A program made the position numbers and the translations under genes. Under the pieces are notes generated by a model, which worked only from the letters and a program-made list of their open reading frames with translations, was not told where the DNA came from and did not search any database. From the NCBI GenBank assembly GCA_021014945.1, contig MU266795.1, positions 1 to 13,941 on the forward strand: a stretch of 13,941 bases of DNA, in the 5' to 3' direction. Each line of letters opens with the position of its first letter. Positions within the stretch are counted from its first letter, which is position 1. Below are positions 1-8,088 of the stretch, in pieces. This DNA comes from Leucogyrophana mollusca. Its lineage: Eukaryota; Basidiomycota; Agaricomycetes; Boletales.

Positions 1-321
1 TATTCATCTTTTCCTTTATCTATTCTTATCATTGGACAATTGTTCTTGCTTATTCAGACATTCCTGTGTCGCTCACTCAGCCTTCATTTATCTTTAGACT
101 AACATTTTCACGTGTTATTGTCTTTATTTATGGATCGTATAGCTTTGCGCTGCTTTCCTTATTCATTGCTTACTTTCCTTTCTCGCATTAGTCGTTTGCT
201 TACTTTTCGCTTACTACCCCTATCCTTTAGAGGCGCTTTCGCTCTCGCACTTCACCTTTGTCTTACTCATCTTACCTTTGCGTAGCCCATTCCAAACGTT
301 CACGCATAGGGACTCTTGTAG

Positions 322-328
322 TATAAAA
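322..328 (+). promoter_or_regulatory. TATA box of LTR copy 1
   Basis: TATAAAA lies within the LTR, followed by a pyrimidine-rich stretch, and is conserved in the opposite-strand copy (11932-11940). By position it would be the core promoter separating U3 from R, with transcription towards the gene at 1013. Confidence 0.6.
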
Positions 329-387
329 ACCCCTGTACTTTAGTTACCCTCAATCAAGCTTTTACCTTTGATTCACTACGTCCACAT

Positions 388-591
388 CGCATTTTTGAAG
401 TGTCCAAGTGCTTAACGATTAGGCATCCAGATTGGCCTTCACCACGTCAATATTTGGTTTATTCAAGTCCACGGTTTATTGCATTACGTCGATTTTCTGA
501 AGTGTCCAAGTGCCTAACGATTAGGCATCCAGATTGGCCTTCACCACATCAATACTCGGTTCATATACGTCTACGGTTTATTGCATTTACG
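388..591 (+). repeat. 102-bp tandem duplication inside the LTR (two units)
   Basis: Two adjacent units of about 102 bp (roughly 388-489 and 490-591) share the core GAAGTGTCCAAGTGC, then ATTAGGCATCCAGATTGGCC, and both end in a GGTTTATTGCATT-like block. The offset is constant at 102 (GAAG at 397 and 499; GGTTTA at 473 and 575). The opposite copy at 11535-12269 carries a single unit, so the duplication is specific to this LTR or its subfamily. The units differ at several bases, so the duplication is not very recent. Confidence 0.85.
511..527 (+). other. Perfect 7-bp stem, 3-nt loop inverted repeat in the LTR
   Basis: TGCCTAA-CGA-TTAGGCA is a perfect dyad. An earlier copy at 409-425 has one mismatch (TGCTTAA), and the same perfect dyad is present in the second LTR at 11836-11852. 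Lying about 85-190 nt downstream of the TATA box, it would be in the transcribed R/U5 leader. It could be an RNA hairpin or a DNA-binding dyad; the sequence does not say which. Confidence 0.6.
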
Positions 592-828
592 TCTGTTGGT
601 CACTCTGGTGATCGACGTTGCTCTATCTCGCTCTCAAACCTGCTTTGTCTCCATTGATAAAGCAGTGCTCCTCTAATCTCTCCCTATTGGAATCCTTGGT
701 TATAGTCAAGTGTAGCCATCCCACTACGAACAACCAGGCTGCCTGACCGATCTCTGTTGTGTGTTCCGTCAGAGTCTGGGGTGTTGGTTTTGTGTTTGTT
801 CTAGCACAAGTCCACATCAAGATCGACA

Positions 829-958
829 CCGCGAGACTTGGAGTCGTTCAAGTAGAGCCTGTGGATGCAGGTTTGTGCATCCATATGCACAGTTATTCAA
901 TTAACCCTTTGTATCAGGACCTGGGGTAACCAAGATACCCCCAACCACTCTGGCGACA
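829..958 (+). other. Leader between the LTR and the first splice site, with a hairpin
   Basis: No reading frame of note. It contains a perfect 8-bp inverted repeat, TGGATGCA (862-869) and TGCATCCA (876-883), around a 6-nt loop. It ends at a strong donor (GTAAGT at 959), so it could be a 5' untranslated exon of the gene at 1013. No convincing primer-binding site was seen directly after the LTR end at 828. Confidence 0.35.
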
Positions 959-1012
959 GTAAGTTGTCGTGTTCAGTACCCTCTATTTATGGTGTACACC
1001 GTCTGTTTCTAG

Positions 1013-1749
1013 ATGGGACTGTTTTTTGAGTCCACTTTTATCCACCTCCTCGCGAGGACCACCTGCAAGATGTTCGACCCTGATGGTCTTAAGAAAAACT
1101 CCACGCCGAACCCTAAAAAAAGAATATTCGGTCTGTTTCAACCCATGCCGGATGACAGTCCAGTGACCGTGGCCGAGATCAGTGCCCGCACTTCCAGGCT
1201 GCTCAAAAACGACCGCTTTATGGGTGAGGAGGTGGGTGATCATGAGTATTTTGAGTGGTGCTCACTAACACACAGCCAAATGCAGCCTAACTATGTTCTC
1301 ACCGATGACATTTGCACAATCATCAATTCCGCTATGCGAGGTTCAGAAACCCTCGCTAAGGTCCTTCGACAACCTGGAGTGTTGAACCCTACCAACGGTA
1401 AGAAATTCATTGTTGTGATCTTAACATCAGTAAGCGTTTTTAAATCAATCATACCCCTTGATGCACTAAACTATCTGATTCAAAGGTTTACTACTGCCTT
1501 CATCGGAGGGTGATCGGCAACACGTCCAGCGACTGTACCATTCACATTGACCATGAAGTCATCATGTTTGGAACACGCATTGATGGGACTCTTCACAACA
1601 AGCTCGCTGCTGACTCTACATACTGGGCTAGGCTTGAAGAATATATCATGAACGTCATAAGCACGTGAGTTTAATTGGTATCTGGTATTTTCAACACTCG
1701 TCATGACCCTTTACACAGGCATGTTGCACCACCCAACCCTGAAGAGTGA
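1013..1749 (+). CDS. Uncharacterised spliced gene, about 208 aa
   Basis: I do not recognise this protein. Exons are 1013-1429, 1486-1664 and 1719-1749. The introns are 1430-1485 (56 nt, GTAAGC...AAAG, branch-like CTAAAC) and 1665-1718 (54 nt, GTGAGT...ACAG). Both preserve reading frame (phases 0 and 2), and the spliced frame ends at TGA 1747 after the residues APPNPEE. A further canonical intron, 959-1012 (GTAAGT...CTAG), ends exactly before the ATG at 1013 and would lie in the 5' UTR. An alternative start is ATG 1070 (MFDPDG), giving about 189 aa. The product looks soluble: a basic N-terminal part (KKNSTPNPKKR), an acidic middle (FMGEEVGDHEYFEW), and an exon-2 segment containing HIDHEVIMFGTRIDG. 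No signal peptide or membrane helix is evident. It starts 185 bp after the LTR end, so LTR-initiated transcripts would read into it. It could be a host gene or cargo of the LTR element. Confidence 0.6.
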
Positions 1750-2124
1750 GGATGATGGACTCAGTGGTCCTGTGCCCGTCTTTTGAAAATTCCCTCAGAT
1801 AATACTTTGCATTTTGTCCATGTATTGCGCTTTGGGTTTTTTGTATGATAATAGATGATGTACTATAAGTGGTCAGGTCTTTCCGCACCCGCTTGACAAG
1901 ACTCTAGAACGCAGTGACTTAGACTCCATATGAGTGCTGATCATGAAGAGCAGCACAAAAAAAATGTGTATTTTTGTAGATAGCCATATGTTTAGTTACC
2001 ATGGAATTCAAGTCATGGTGAGGAATTCCTGGTATGTAAAATGGGAATATAAGAGATCGTACTAATTGGACCAGTGGGACAGCAGTAGGGTATGTCACAT
2101 AGGCCCTTGGTAAACGAGTTTCCG
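1750..2124. other. Intergenic, no gene seen
   Basis: AT-rich sequence between two convergent genes (the + gene ending at 1749 and the minus gene ending at 2125). It contains short A/T runs (an A8 run near 1958-1965) and likely holds both 3' ends. No convincing ORF or repeat was found. Confidence 0.4.
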
Positions 2125-2756
2125 CTAGAACACTGCCAGGGCCAGTATAGTGCTAAACTTATAAACATCGGAGTGCAAGAGTTGTTCAGCGTGCAAGGTT
2201 GTGCCAATTATTGAACCTTTTGTGAGCCTGTTGTGTGGAAAACTCTTGAAGGCTTTCCTCCAGGCCTTCCTGGACTGAAAGGCTGCAGGTGATCGTCCTG
2301 CAATGAGAGTTGTACGTAACCCAAACCAGGACTCGTTGCGTTCTGACCATTCTACCGTCCATCACCCTGAGTCCTCGAACATTTCGGTGACAGCCATAGG
2401 TACAAGCGCTGGCAAGTGGTTGCCCCCTTGATCCCCCCTCAAAGTACCTCGATTTCCGTTTCCGACATGATGTTGTCTGTTTCACCAGAGTCTGGAAGAT
2501 ATTCCCCCAAGTTGTACAATGTTGTGTCGATGGAAGGTCCCGCGAGTGCTGCCTGGTATAGTGTTGGTGGGCCGTATTCTAACGCTATACGCCAAAGTAG
2601 ACCACCCATAGTGAGTAGCCATCGTGCGTGGGGTTGCAATAGGAGCGTCATAACCTTTGACAGGTATTCAGTGCATGCCTCCTCCAAATCCTTTTTTGAC
2701 ATCACGGTGTGCATGATCTGCAGATGCATCGGCTTTCCCTTAGACTTTGATAATCT

Positions 2757-2764
2757 GGGGGGGG
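2757..2764 (-). other. Homopolymer frameshift (8 C on the minus strand) in the broken gene
   Basis: Upstream of the run the minus frame carries the LALGMPF block and hits a stop at 2742-2740. Downstream, the QPHARWLL block is in another frame. With seven instead of eight C the two frames join without a stop. It is either true slippage or a homopolymer sequencing error. Confidence 0.6.
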
Positions 2765-4212
2765 ATCAAACAATTCATATAACCCAGAGGGATCCATACT
2801 CTAAAGGGCATGCCCAAAGCTAGACAACGCTCCATGAGATCACTGGGTTTCAGTTGTTCCGCCAACCACACATGACATTGTATCGCCGTCATAGCGCATA
2901 CTTCCAAACGTCCTTGGCGTAAATGTGTTCCCATCATGGGAGGTACAAAACCCGCCAGCACTGTAGACGTTGTAGGCAAGAACGGGTCAACATCGGAAGT
3001 GAACTATTTGCGCACCCACTGTGCAGCTGTGATGTTGTGGTGAGGACAACCCTGCAACCGGCCATGTAGCACTGCTTCTCGCCCAATACTATGACAAGAC
3101 GGTCCTACCTCTGCTTCATGTGAGAGCGAAAGCCCCGATCTCTGCTCTAACGACGGCTTAGGCCTTTTGGGCAACGGTCACGTTCTGTCGGCCTGTACTG
3201 GCGATTGCCGTTGGGGGGGCACCCCCTCATCGTGATACAATCACATGGGCGAGTGTCTTGAGGGAGAACATGCATGAGAGTCACATGGCCACCCACATTT
3301 TCCCTGGGAGGGCGGTCGTGAAATCACTTTCGCGCGATTTGGTGGCGAGAGAGACCAGTTTTGCGAGCCAGCGGGTCCAGGTTGCCAGACGTCATGGCCT
3401 CGTGGCCTCCGAACCACAGAGGCAGAATCTTCTCTCCGCGCCCTCTTCCCGTTGTTAGGTGAAGGATAACAATGAGTACGAGCCAAGGTTCGACCTCTAC
3501 TCCCCTCCTTCCATGTCCGTCCATCCTCTACACGGCCTATTTGCACTACAGTTTCCACAAGATGTTCGCCGACTTCCTCTTCACGGCTTTTGTCCGCTAG
3601 CGAGACCGTCGTCGCGGCGGCATGAGTCCCTTTGATGCCCTGAATACCACTTGAATTGTCAGGCTCTTCCGCGGCATCATCTGCGTTACAGCTACTGGCT
3701 AAACGGTCCACATCCATCCCATCCCCATCGTCGAAACCAATTAACTTTGGGGTGTACATGGGAGCGTGTTCCATTCTCGCACTTTCGAGCTCCGTGCTAG
3801 CTTCAACAGTGACCGGAACTGTGGGCTTTGCTACAGCAAAGGCGGTTCCTTGCTGCGTTGAGGCTGGAGGAAGATGTTGCCTGAGTACAGGTGCATAAGA
3901 TAGGTGCGGCAACAACAACGTTACAGGTTGCGTTGCTGCTACTGCTTGCAGCCTCCTCGGGACACTTGACTGTCCTTCTGGTGGCAAGAATATCCACTCG
4001 TGCTGGATTCTCACCACTTCCGGGGGGACCCAATTGTCATTGTCGTCCAAGCAAGTGACTTCTGCTGCGGAGCCGGTCCATTTCGACAACATTGTCAAAT
4101 ATGGTTCCTCTGGTGCTTTCCGGGGAACTCCGGACGAAGGAGTAAGCGTAGGAATATAGATAGGGATTGACGAACTGATTCCGGAGTTCGGAATGGAACA
4201 TTGGCTTCAGCT

Positions 4213-4216
4213 TATG
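4213..4216. repeat. Target site duplication TATG (partner at 4748-4751)
   Basis: Direct 4-bp repeat bracketing the solo LTR. A five-base repeat does not hold (TTATG versus TATGT). Alone it would be weak; it is supported by the frame restoration in the surrounding gene. Confidence 0.65.
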
Positions 4217-4747
4217 TGCTGCGCCTTTGCTCAAGTTCAGTTCCGGATTTCAGAGATAAGTCGGAAGAAGTCAGAGTGATACAGAGGGTAAGGGAAAACT
4301 GAGGAAGTCTTAGATTAGACTTAGGGAGGGGAATTGGAGAGGGGATCAGAGGCGGAAAACAGAGGAGGTAATTTAGATGATATTCAAACTGAAGTACATA
4401 GATACATTGGAGCAATATATATAGTACGGAGTCGGGCTATGCTACAGAGTATGGTAACCGGAAACCGATGCAATGAGAACAATAAGAAAACAACTAAAGG
4501 TATAGCTCTGGAGTACGGAGTGGGTCTGGAGAATGGAGGAGGCTATGTACATAGAATTAGTATGACAGATGGAGGATAAATGATAAGGTTAATATGGAGG
4601 CTAACAAAGCGATGCATAATAATATGGAAACTGTAAATGACAACATACTGAAGATCCAAACGAGGTGGTGTTCGGTCTGAGGGACCGGCGGAGAGTCCGG
4701 TGGACCGGAAGCGGAATGACAAGTTCTGAAAAACGTTAAGTCCAACA
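4217..4747 (-). mobile_element. Solo LTR, 531 bp, with 4-bp target site duplication
   Basis: On minus it reads TGTTGG...CAGCA; on plus TGCTG...CCAACA. It is flanked by TATG at 4213-4216 and 4748-4751. Composition differs sharply from the gene around it: minus is pyrimidine-rich with a TATATATA stretch (about 4414-4421). It contains a TCCGGT-GG-ACCGGA dyad (about 4694-4707). Removing the LTR plus one TATG (535 bp) brings the two flanking minus-strand reading frames into the same register, which supports both boundaries independently. Terminal bases are imperfectly inverted (TGTTG versus TGCTG). There is no internal coding sequence, so this is what recombination between two LTRs leaves behind. 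Family (copia or gypsy) is not determinable here. Confidence 0.8.
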
Positions 4748-5974
4748 TATGTTAGATGGAGGCAAGGGAAGGATGTGGAAGTATCTGGAAAGGACTCGGA
4801 GTGGTGGATACGGGTGCATGGCTGTACGGGATATGACAAACATGGAGATTGGGTATTGCTTCCCCAAGCCCTCTTTGTCATTGTCAGGCTCGTACGCTGA
4901 ACTGATCACCTCGATATCTCCTTCGGGGTGCTGGTGAGTTTTCCCCCCATAGGTTTGCAGCAGGTGTTTAGCCTTACTTTGGAAAGTCACTTCACGTACG
5001 TGCTCTTTGTCCACCAGGACCACGAAACTCCTTATCCTCACTTTGGCTACCTTCTTCCCTCCTAGCAATGAAGTTTCTCCCTCTGGCATGTGTTGTACAC
5101 CCCTGACTTTCGACTTCGGCTTTGCCTGAGAGGAGGGGGGAGCTGCCTTCTTGCCTTCGAGGTGATTGTACGGATGAGAGTTTTGCACTTTCATATCCAC
5201 GGGAGACTGTGGGCTCCTGACTTCAGGTTCCCAAGTGTAATGCACCAGTACCCCATATGTCAACCCTTTTGTTATTAGCGCAAGGTCTGACATAGGGGCT
5301 TTAATGTGAATGCCTCGCTTTGCGCATTCCAGGAACCTAATTCCCAAGACTTCATCCACAAATGTAGGGTCCCAGGCCCTAGTCTGCCAGCCCTGTTCAT
5401 CATGCAGAACCTTCCACGCTACGAACCCGAGGAGATCCACCACATTTCTTCTGAGGTCCCACAGCTGTGGTGCCACCAACTTAGCCAACATGAATTCTTG
5501 ACGTAGCCATTGTTGATTGCTGATGGACGGACATTCACCTTGAGGTATTTGATACAGCTCACAAACCTGATGTGCCATATGTTCGACCTTTGTGTATATT
5601 GCTTCCACGGCTTTGACAACCTCCGGTTTCAGTTGTACTTGGTCCCCAATTGCCTCCGTCCAGTGAGCTGGCTCAGTGCAACCTAGCCATACCCATCTGT
5701 GGGGACCTTCAAGCACTACAACTGAAGGCTGTGGAATAAATCCCTCCCAGGGCCGGCGGTTAGAATACATGCGGGGGTAAAGAGCCCAATCGCAGTCACG
5801 GTACTCTCCCGACTTGAATCGAATTGCATCACACAGGGAGTCGTCCCAGGGAGTGATGCTTTCTGGATTCTTGGAATTCAGACACACCCAATAGTAAGTA
5901 TCCATTGGCAGAAACCAGGGGTTCCACATCTCTCCAAGCTCACATGCGATGACTTCAAGGTTGAGTGTTGTCAT

Positions 5975-6212
5975 AATGGGCAGTTGTGTTGATATGAATT
6001 TGGCAGTTGCAAAATGTGTTACACAGTATAAATAGCTTCTCCAGGAGTCTGTTATATGGGCCCATGAGGAAGGAAAAGTGTCAAAGACAAAGGGCCGATT
6101 AAACAGCCCTGTGCTTCATCGCTTAATTGAACAATCCAAGTAAGCCCCTAAGACAGTTGAACCGTTCTTTGAGACCCGACAAGGACAGTTTGGAGGTATT
6201 CAGAAAGTGACC
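5975..6212. promoter_or_regulatory. Divergent intergenic region with a TATA-like element
   Basis: Lies between the minus-strand broken gene (start 5974) and the + gene (6213). TATAAATA on + at 6027-6034, reading TATTTATA on minus, sits about 53 nt upstream of the minus ATG and could be its TATA element. A GTAAGC near 6140-6146 on + could be a donor of an upstream non-coding exon; I could not pair it with confidence. Confidence 0.35.
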
Positions 6213-6593
6213 ATGAGGACAGTTAGACCATCCTTTTGCAATGGTGAGATGATGAACACTGCCAGGAAACGTCGAGCATGTTCCAAAACGGGGACTTGTT
6301 TGCACTGCCAAACATGCTGGCGGGCACCAGGCCACAAGACTAAGGCCGCTTTCGCATTCAAATCTGTAGATTTCGGGGCTTGTATACCCACGTGACAAGG
6401 TTCAAGGTGCCTGCTTCACCCCACTTCTTCAACTACAGGTTCTCTCATCATTGCTTCTGCTCGTGGTGACATCCCAATCCGAGACTGTGAAGTTGACTTT
6501 TACCTCGGACTTCTCTCAGGCTACCTCATGGAACACAACAACTTGAACGGCTTACCTGTTCTCGTCATTTTTGCCCTTGCAGTGGAAATCTGA
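6213..6593 (+). CDS. Small spliced Cys-rich protein, about 107 aa, unrecognised
   Basis: Exons 6213-6381 and 6439-6593 flank a 57-nt intron (GTATAC...CTACAG, 6382-6438). The phase fits (1 + 2 bases complete a Cys codon) and the joined frame is open to TGA 6591. The N-terminal half is basic (ARKRRACSKTG) and has four cysteines spaced C-x5-C-x2-C-x2-C (residues 23-35), suggesting a zinc-binding cluster. The second exon encodes ARGDIPIRDCEVDFYLGLL and ends in a hydrophobic LPVLVIFALAVEI. Unspliced, exon 1 would stop 12 bases past the donor. The frame stays open upstream of ATG 6213 (GTG 6207, then to a TAA near 6142), so the start is uncertain. It lies 103 bp upstream of the Plavaka start and could be part of that element or an unrelated relic. 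I cannot name its family. Confidence 0.45.
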
Positions 6594-6742
6594 GTCGGCT
6601 TAGCTGTCTTTTGATTTTCTCTTGCCCATTCCTACCTTACAATAGGTATCGAAGCTCAAGCTGGTTTTCGTGAACAGAGGGATTGTCACAGAAGATATGT
6701 CCACCATAGGTGGACCAGATGGCGGCCGAGACACTACTTGCA

Positions 6743-6801
6743 GTAAGCATGTATCAGGATTCATACTGGATGCGAGTAACACCCTCCGTCATCATCCACA
6801 G
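6743..6801 (+). other. Plavaka intron 1 (59 nt)
   Basis: GTAAGC donor and CCACAG acceptor. Splicing joins TGC-A to GC-AAC and bypasses an in-frame TAA near 6778. This start-plus-intron model places the zinc finger about 17 residues from the N-terminus, as expected for the family. Confidence 0.65.
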
Positions 6802-7073
6802 GCAACTCTCAGGTCTCCTCCTACGTTCGGACCTGTGTATGTGGTCGAGCATTTTACCAACCCAACATGTTTAGCACACACGAGCGCAGTTGTTCCAGGA
6901 CCAAGAAGCGGCTGTCGGGGGTGCTCACCAAAGCAAAGGAGCTCTGGGACAGTGGAAAAAGGCGACGTATGTTTTCTGAATCTGTTGCTGATTCGGAGAG
7001 CAATCAAGATGGCCCGCCAGGGGGTCGCCTTGACTTGGAAGCTTGTGCTTCTGTGGGGACGGTGGCTTCTCCG

Positions 7074-7125
7074 GTATGATTTCTCTGTTATACCTCCTAG
7101 TGCGAACCAACACAGCTCAACCCAG
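7074..7125 (+). other. Plavaka intron 2 (52 nt)
   Basis: GTATGA donor and AACCCAG acceptor. Of the nearby AG sites, only this one shifts from the exon-2 frame to the exon-3 frame; CCTAG (7100) and CACAG (7115) do not. Without splicing, exon 2 stops at TGA 7077. Confidence 0.65.
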
Positions 7126-7889
7126 CATGAGGACACACACAGCGTTGAGAACATTAGCCTCAACACTCCCGTTAATACCGATCCTGGTATGGCACAACAT
7201 GACTTGGATGATTCCAGTCTTTCTTTAGCTGAGTGTAGACCTCGTAGGGTGAATCATCAGTTGCCAAAATGATCCTGAGACATTCTTCCGCAAAAATTGT
7301 CCGCTCTGCCACCTCCGGCCATCAACTCGGTTCTGCCGGATGCTGAAGCCGTTTTTCAACTGACCCCTCGCACAGCCATAACCTCCCATGCTTCGGATGG
7401 GCAACCTGTGAACGCTAACCCGCGACCCCGCCACATTGTAGAAACTACACGGAATGTCTTTGGGTTATTTCGGCATTATGAGGGCGGGGAGGTGCCACAG
7501 CATGATCCCAAGGAATATGTTACATTGACTGACCTCTCAAATGTATCCTCCGCCCCTGTGCAGCATTTTTTGAGCCTGGGTTCCAAGGGTTCATTTGGTC
7601 CCTATCCAAATCAAAGCTCGTTCCAACTTGGTGAGTGGTACTGGAATGGTCCTAGTGCACAGAAGTCGCAGGCCTCGTTCAAGGAACTTCTGGACATTAT
7701 TCAAGAGCCGGACTTCCACCCCGCAGATACTAAGGGTGTCAATTGGCATAAACTAGATCAACAGCTGCCAGATGGGCATTCAGAGGATGGATGGATTGAT
7801 TCCAATAATGCAAACTGGGAGAGAACACCCATCACGCTGTCTGTCCCTTTCCCAAAAAAATCCAGAGACCCAGGTGTATTGTAAGGGGC

Positions 7890-8088
7890 TGTTACCCTTT
7901 TAGGGTGACAGCTCATATATTCACTCCTATCTACTATAAATACCTACAAAAACCTTATTTACATCATCTTTGTACTTTTCACTTACCTACCATCAAATAC
8001 ACCAAGTGGTCATGTTAGTGGTCCCAGGTGGTAAAGTATAACGAAACCATTACACTTTTTTAACACCCAACAAATCTTGTTGAGTATT
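7890..8088 (+). repeat. Probable LTR/leader of the following gypsy element
   Basis: Non-coding. It starts TGTTACCC with a near-palindromic tip (GTTACCC..GGGTGAC, one mismatch), has TATAAATA at 7935-7942, then a pyrimidine-rich stretch. A TGG-starting block at 8019 (TGGTCCCAGGTGG) could be a primer-binding site, placing the LTR end near 8018, but no matching tRNA can be named. It separates the truncated Plavaka gene from a gag remnant, which fits an element inserted into the transposase. No second copy exists in the window, so the boundaries are unproven. Confidence 0.45.

Larger units (their letters stand above)
1..828 (+). repeat. LTR of an LTR retrotransposon, copy 1 (5' tip outside window)
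   Basis: This stretch matches the reverse complement of 11535-12269 along almost its whole length. Shared homology stops abruptly at TCGACA (828), and the other copy suggests a TGTGAT start, so the ends read TGT...ACA as in retroviral-type LTRs. Position 1 aligns with 12263, so about 6 bp of the 5' tip lie upstream of the window and the full length would be about 834 bp. It is about 100 bp longer than copy 2 because of an internal duplication (388-591). A TATA box sits at 322-328, giving a U3/R layout. Which family owns this LTR cannot be told from the window. It could be a solo LTR or the end of a longer element lying to the left. Confidence 0.8.
2125..5974 (-). pseudogene. Broken gene of an uncharacterised, probably Agaricomycete-specific protein family
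   Basis: Single-exon reading starts at ATG 5974. An open stretch of about 400 codons carries MWNPWFLPMDTYYW (residues 16-29), QPSVVVLEGPHRWVWLG (82-98), a helix-rich part (118-144) and VVDLLGFVAW (178-187). A solo LTR (4217-4747) then interrupts it. Beyond the LTR the same frame continues through a disordered Ser/Pro/Glu-rich linker with MDVD and a nuclear-localisation-like GKRARRED. The C-terminal part is scattered over frames: LAEQLKPSDL and CLALGMPF (about 2800-2870), then QPHARWLL and GGLLWRIALEYGP (about 2570-2640), then EWSERNESWF (about 2330-2360). These motifs, in this order, resemble as far as I remember a large family of mushroom proteins of unknown function. Lesions in order: TGA 4209-4207, a frame change near 3300-3240, TAG 3006-3004, a frameshift at a C8 run, another frameshift near 2440, and TGA 2364-2362. 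It ends at TAG 2127-2125. Confidence 0.65.
6697..7884 (+). pseudogene. Plavaka-type DNA transposase, N-terminal part, truncated
   Basis: Exons are 6697-6742, 6802-7073 and 7126-7884, with introns of 59 nt (GTAAGC...CACAG) and 52 nt (GTATGA...CCCAG). All phases agree, giving 358 codons before the final TAA. Residues in exon 2 form a zinc finger, CVCGRAF...FSTHERSC (6834-6893), followed by basic KKRLSGVLTKAKELW and GKRRR. Exon 3 carries hallmarks that I know from fungal Plavaka transposases: SLSLAECRPRRVN, DILPQ plus a proline tract, TRNVFGLFRHYE, FGPYPNQSSFQLGEWYWNG, SQASFKELLDII and TPITLSVPFPKKSRDPG. Two in-frame TGA codons (7270-7272, 7276-7278) sit where the family has Arg, in an RFRD-like motif, so CGA to TGA is likely. 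The catalytic DDE core is absent: the homology stops at about 7877, just before an LTR-like sequence at 7890. It was a cut-and-paste transposase and is now dead. Confidence 0.8.

Noticed and set aside
1398..1508. Intron from GTAAGA (1398) to the AG at 1508 in the first + gene
   Set aside because: No acceptor nearby gives the phase needed for the following exon. Using GTAAGC at 1430 with the AG at 1485 preserves the frame and gives a typical 56-nt intron.
2416..2823. Plus-strand 135-aa ORF
   Set aside because: It is antisense to the conserved C-terminal blocks of the minus gene and has no motif of its own.
4227..4860. TTGCT direct repeat as the target duplication of the inserted segment
   Set aside because: The enclosed segment would not have TG...CA ends. 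TATG with ends TG/CA at 4217-4747 fits better and restores the frame.
4543..4881. Minus-strand 112-aa ORF
   Set aside because: It lies mostly in the solo LTR, is of low-complexity pyrimidine-rich origin and has no protein-like motif.
6123..6398. Minus-strand 91-aa ORF
   Set aside because: Antisense to exon 1 of the Cys-rich gene, which has better support from a phased intron.
6792..7166. Minus-strand 124-aa ORF
   Set aside because: Shadow of the Plavaka exons 2 and 3 on the opposite strand.
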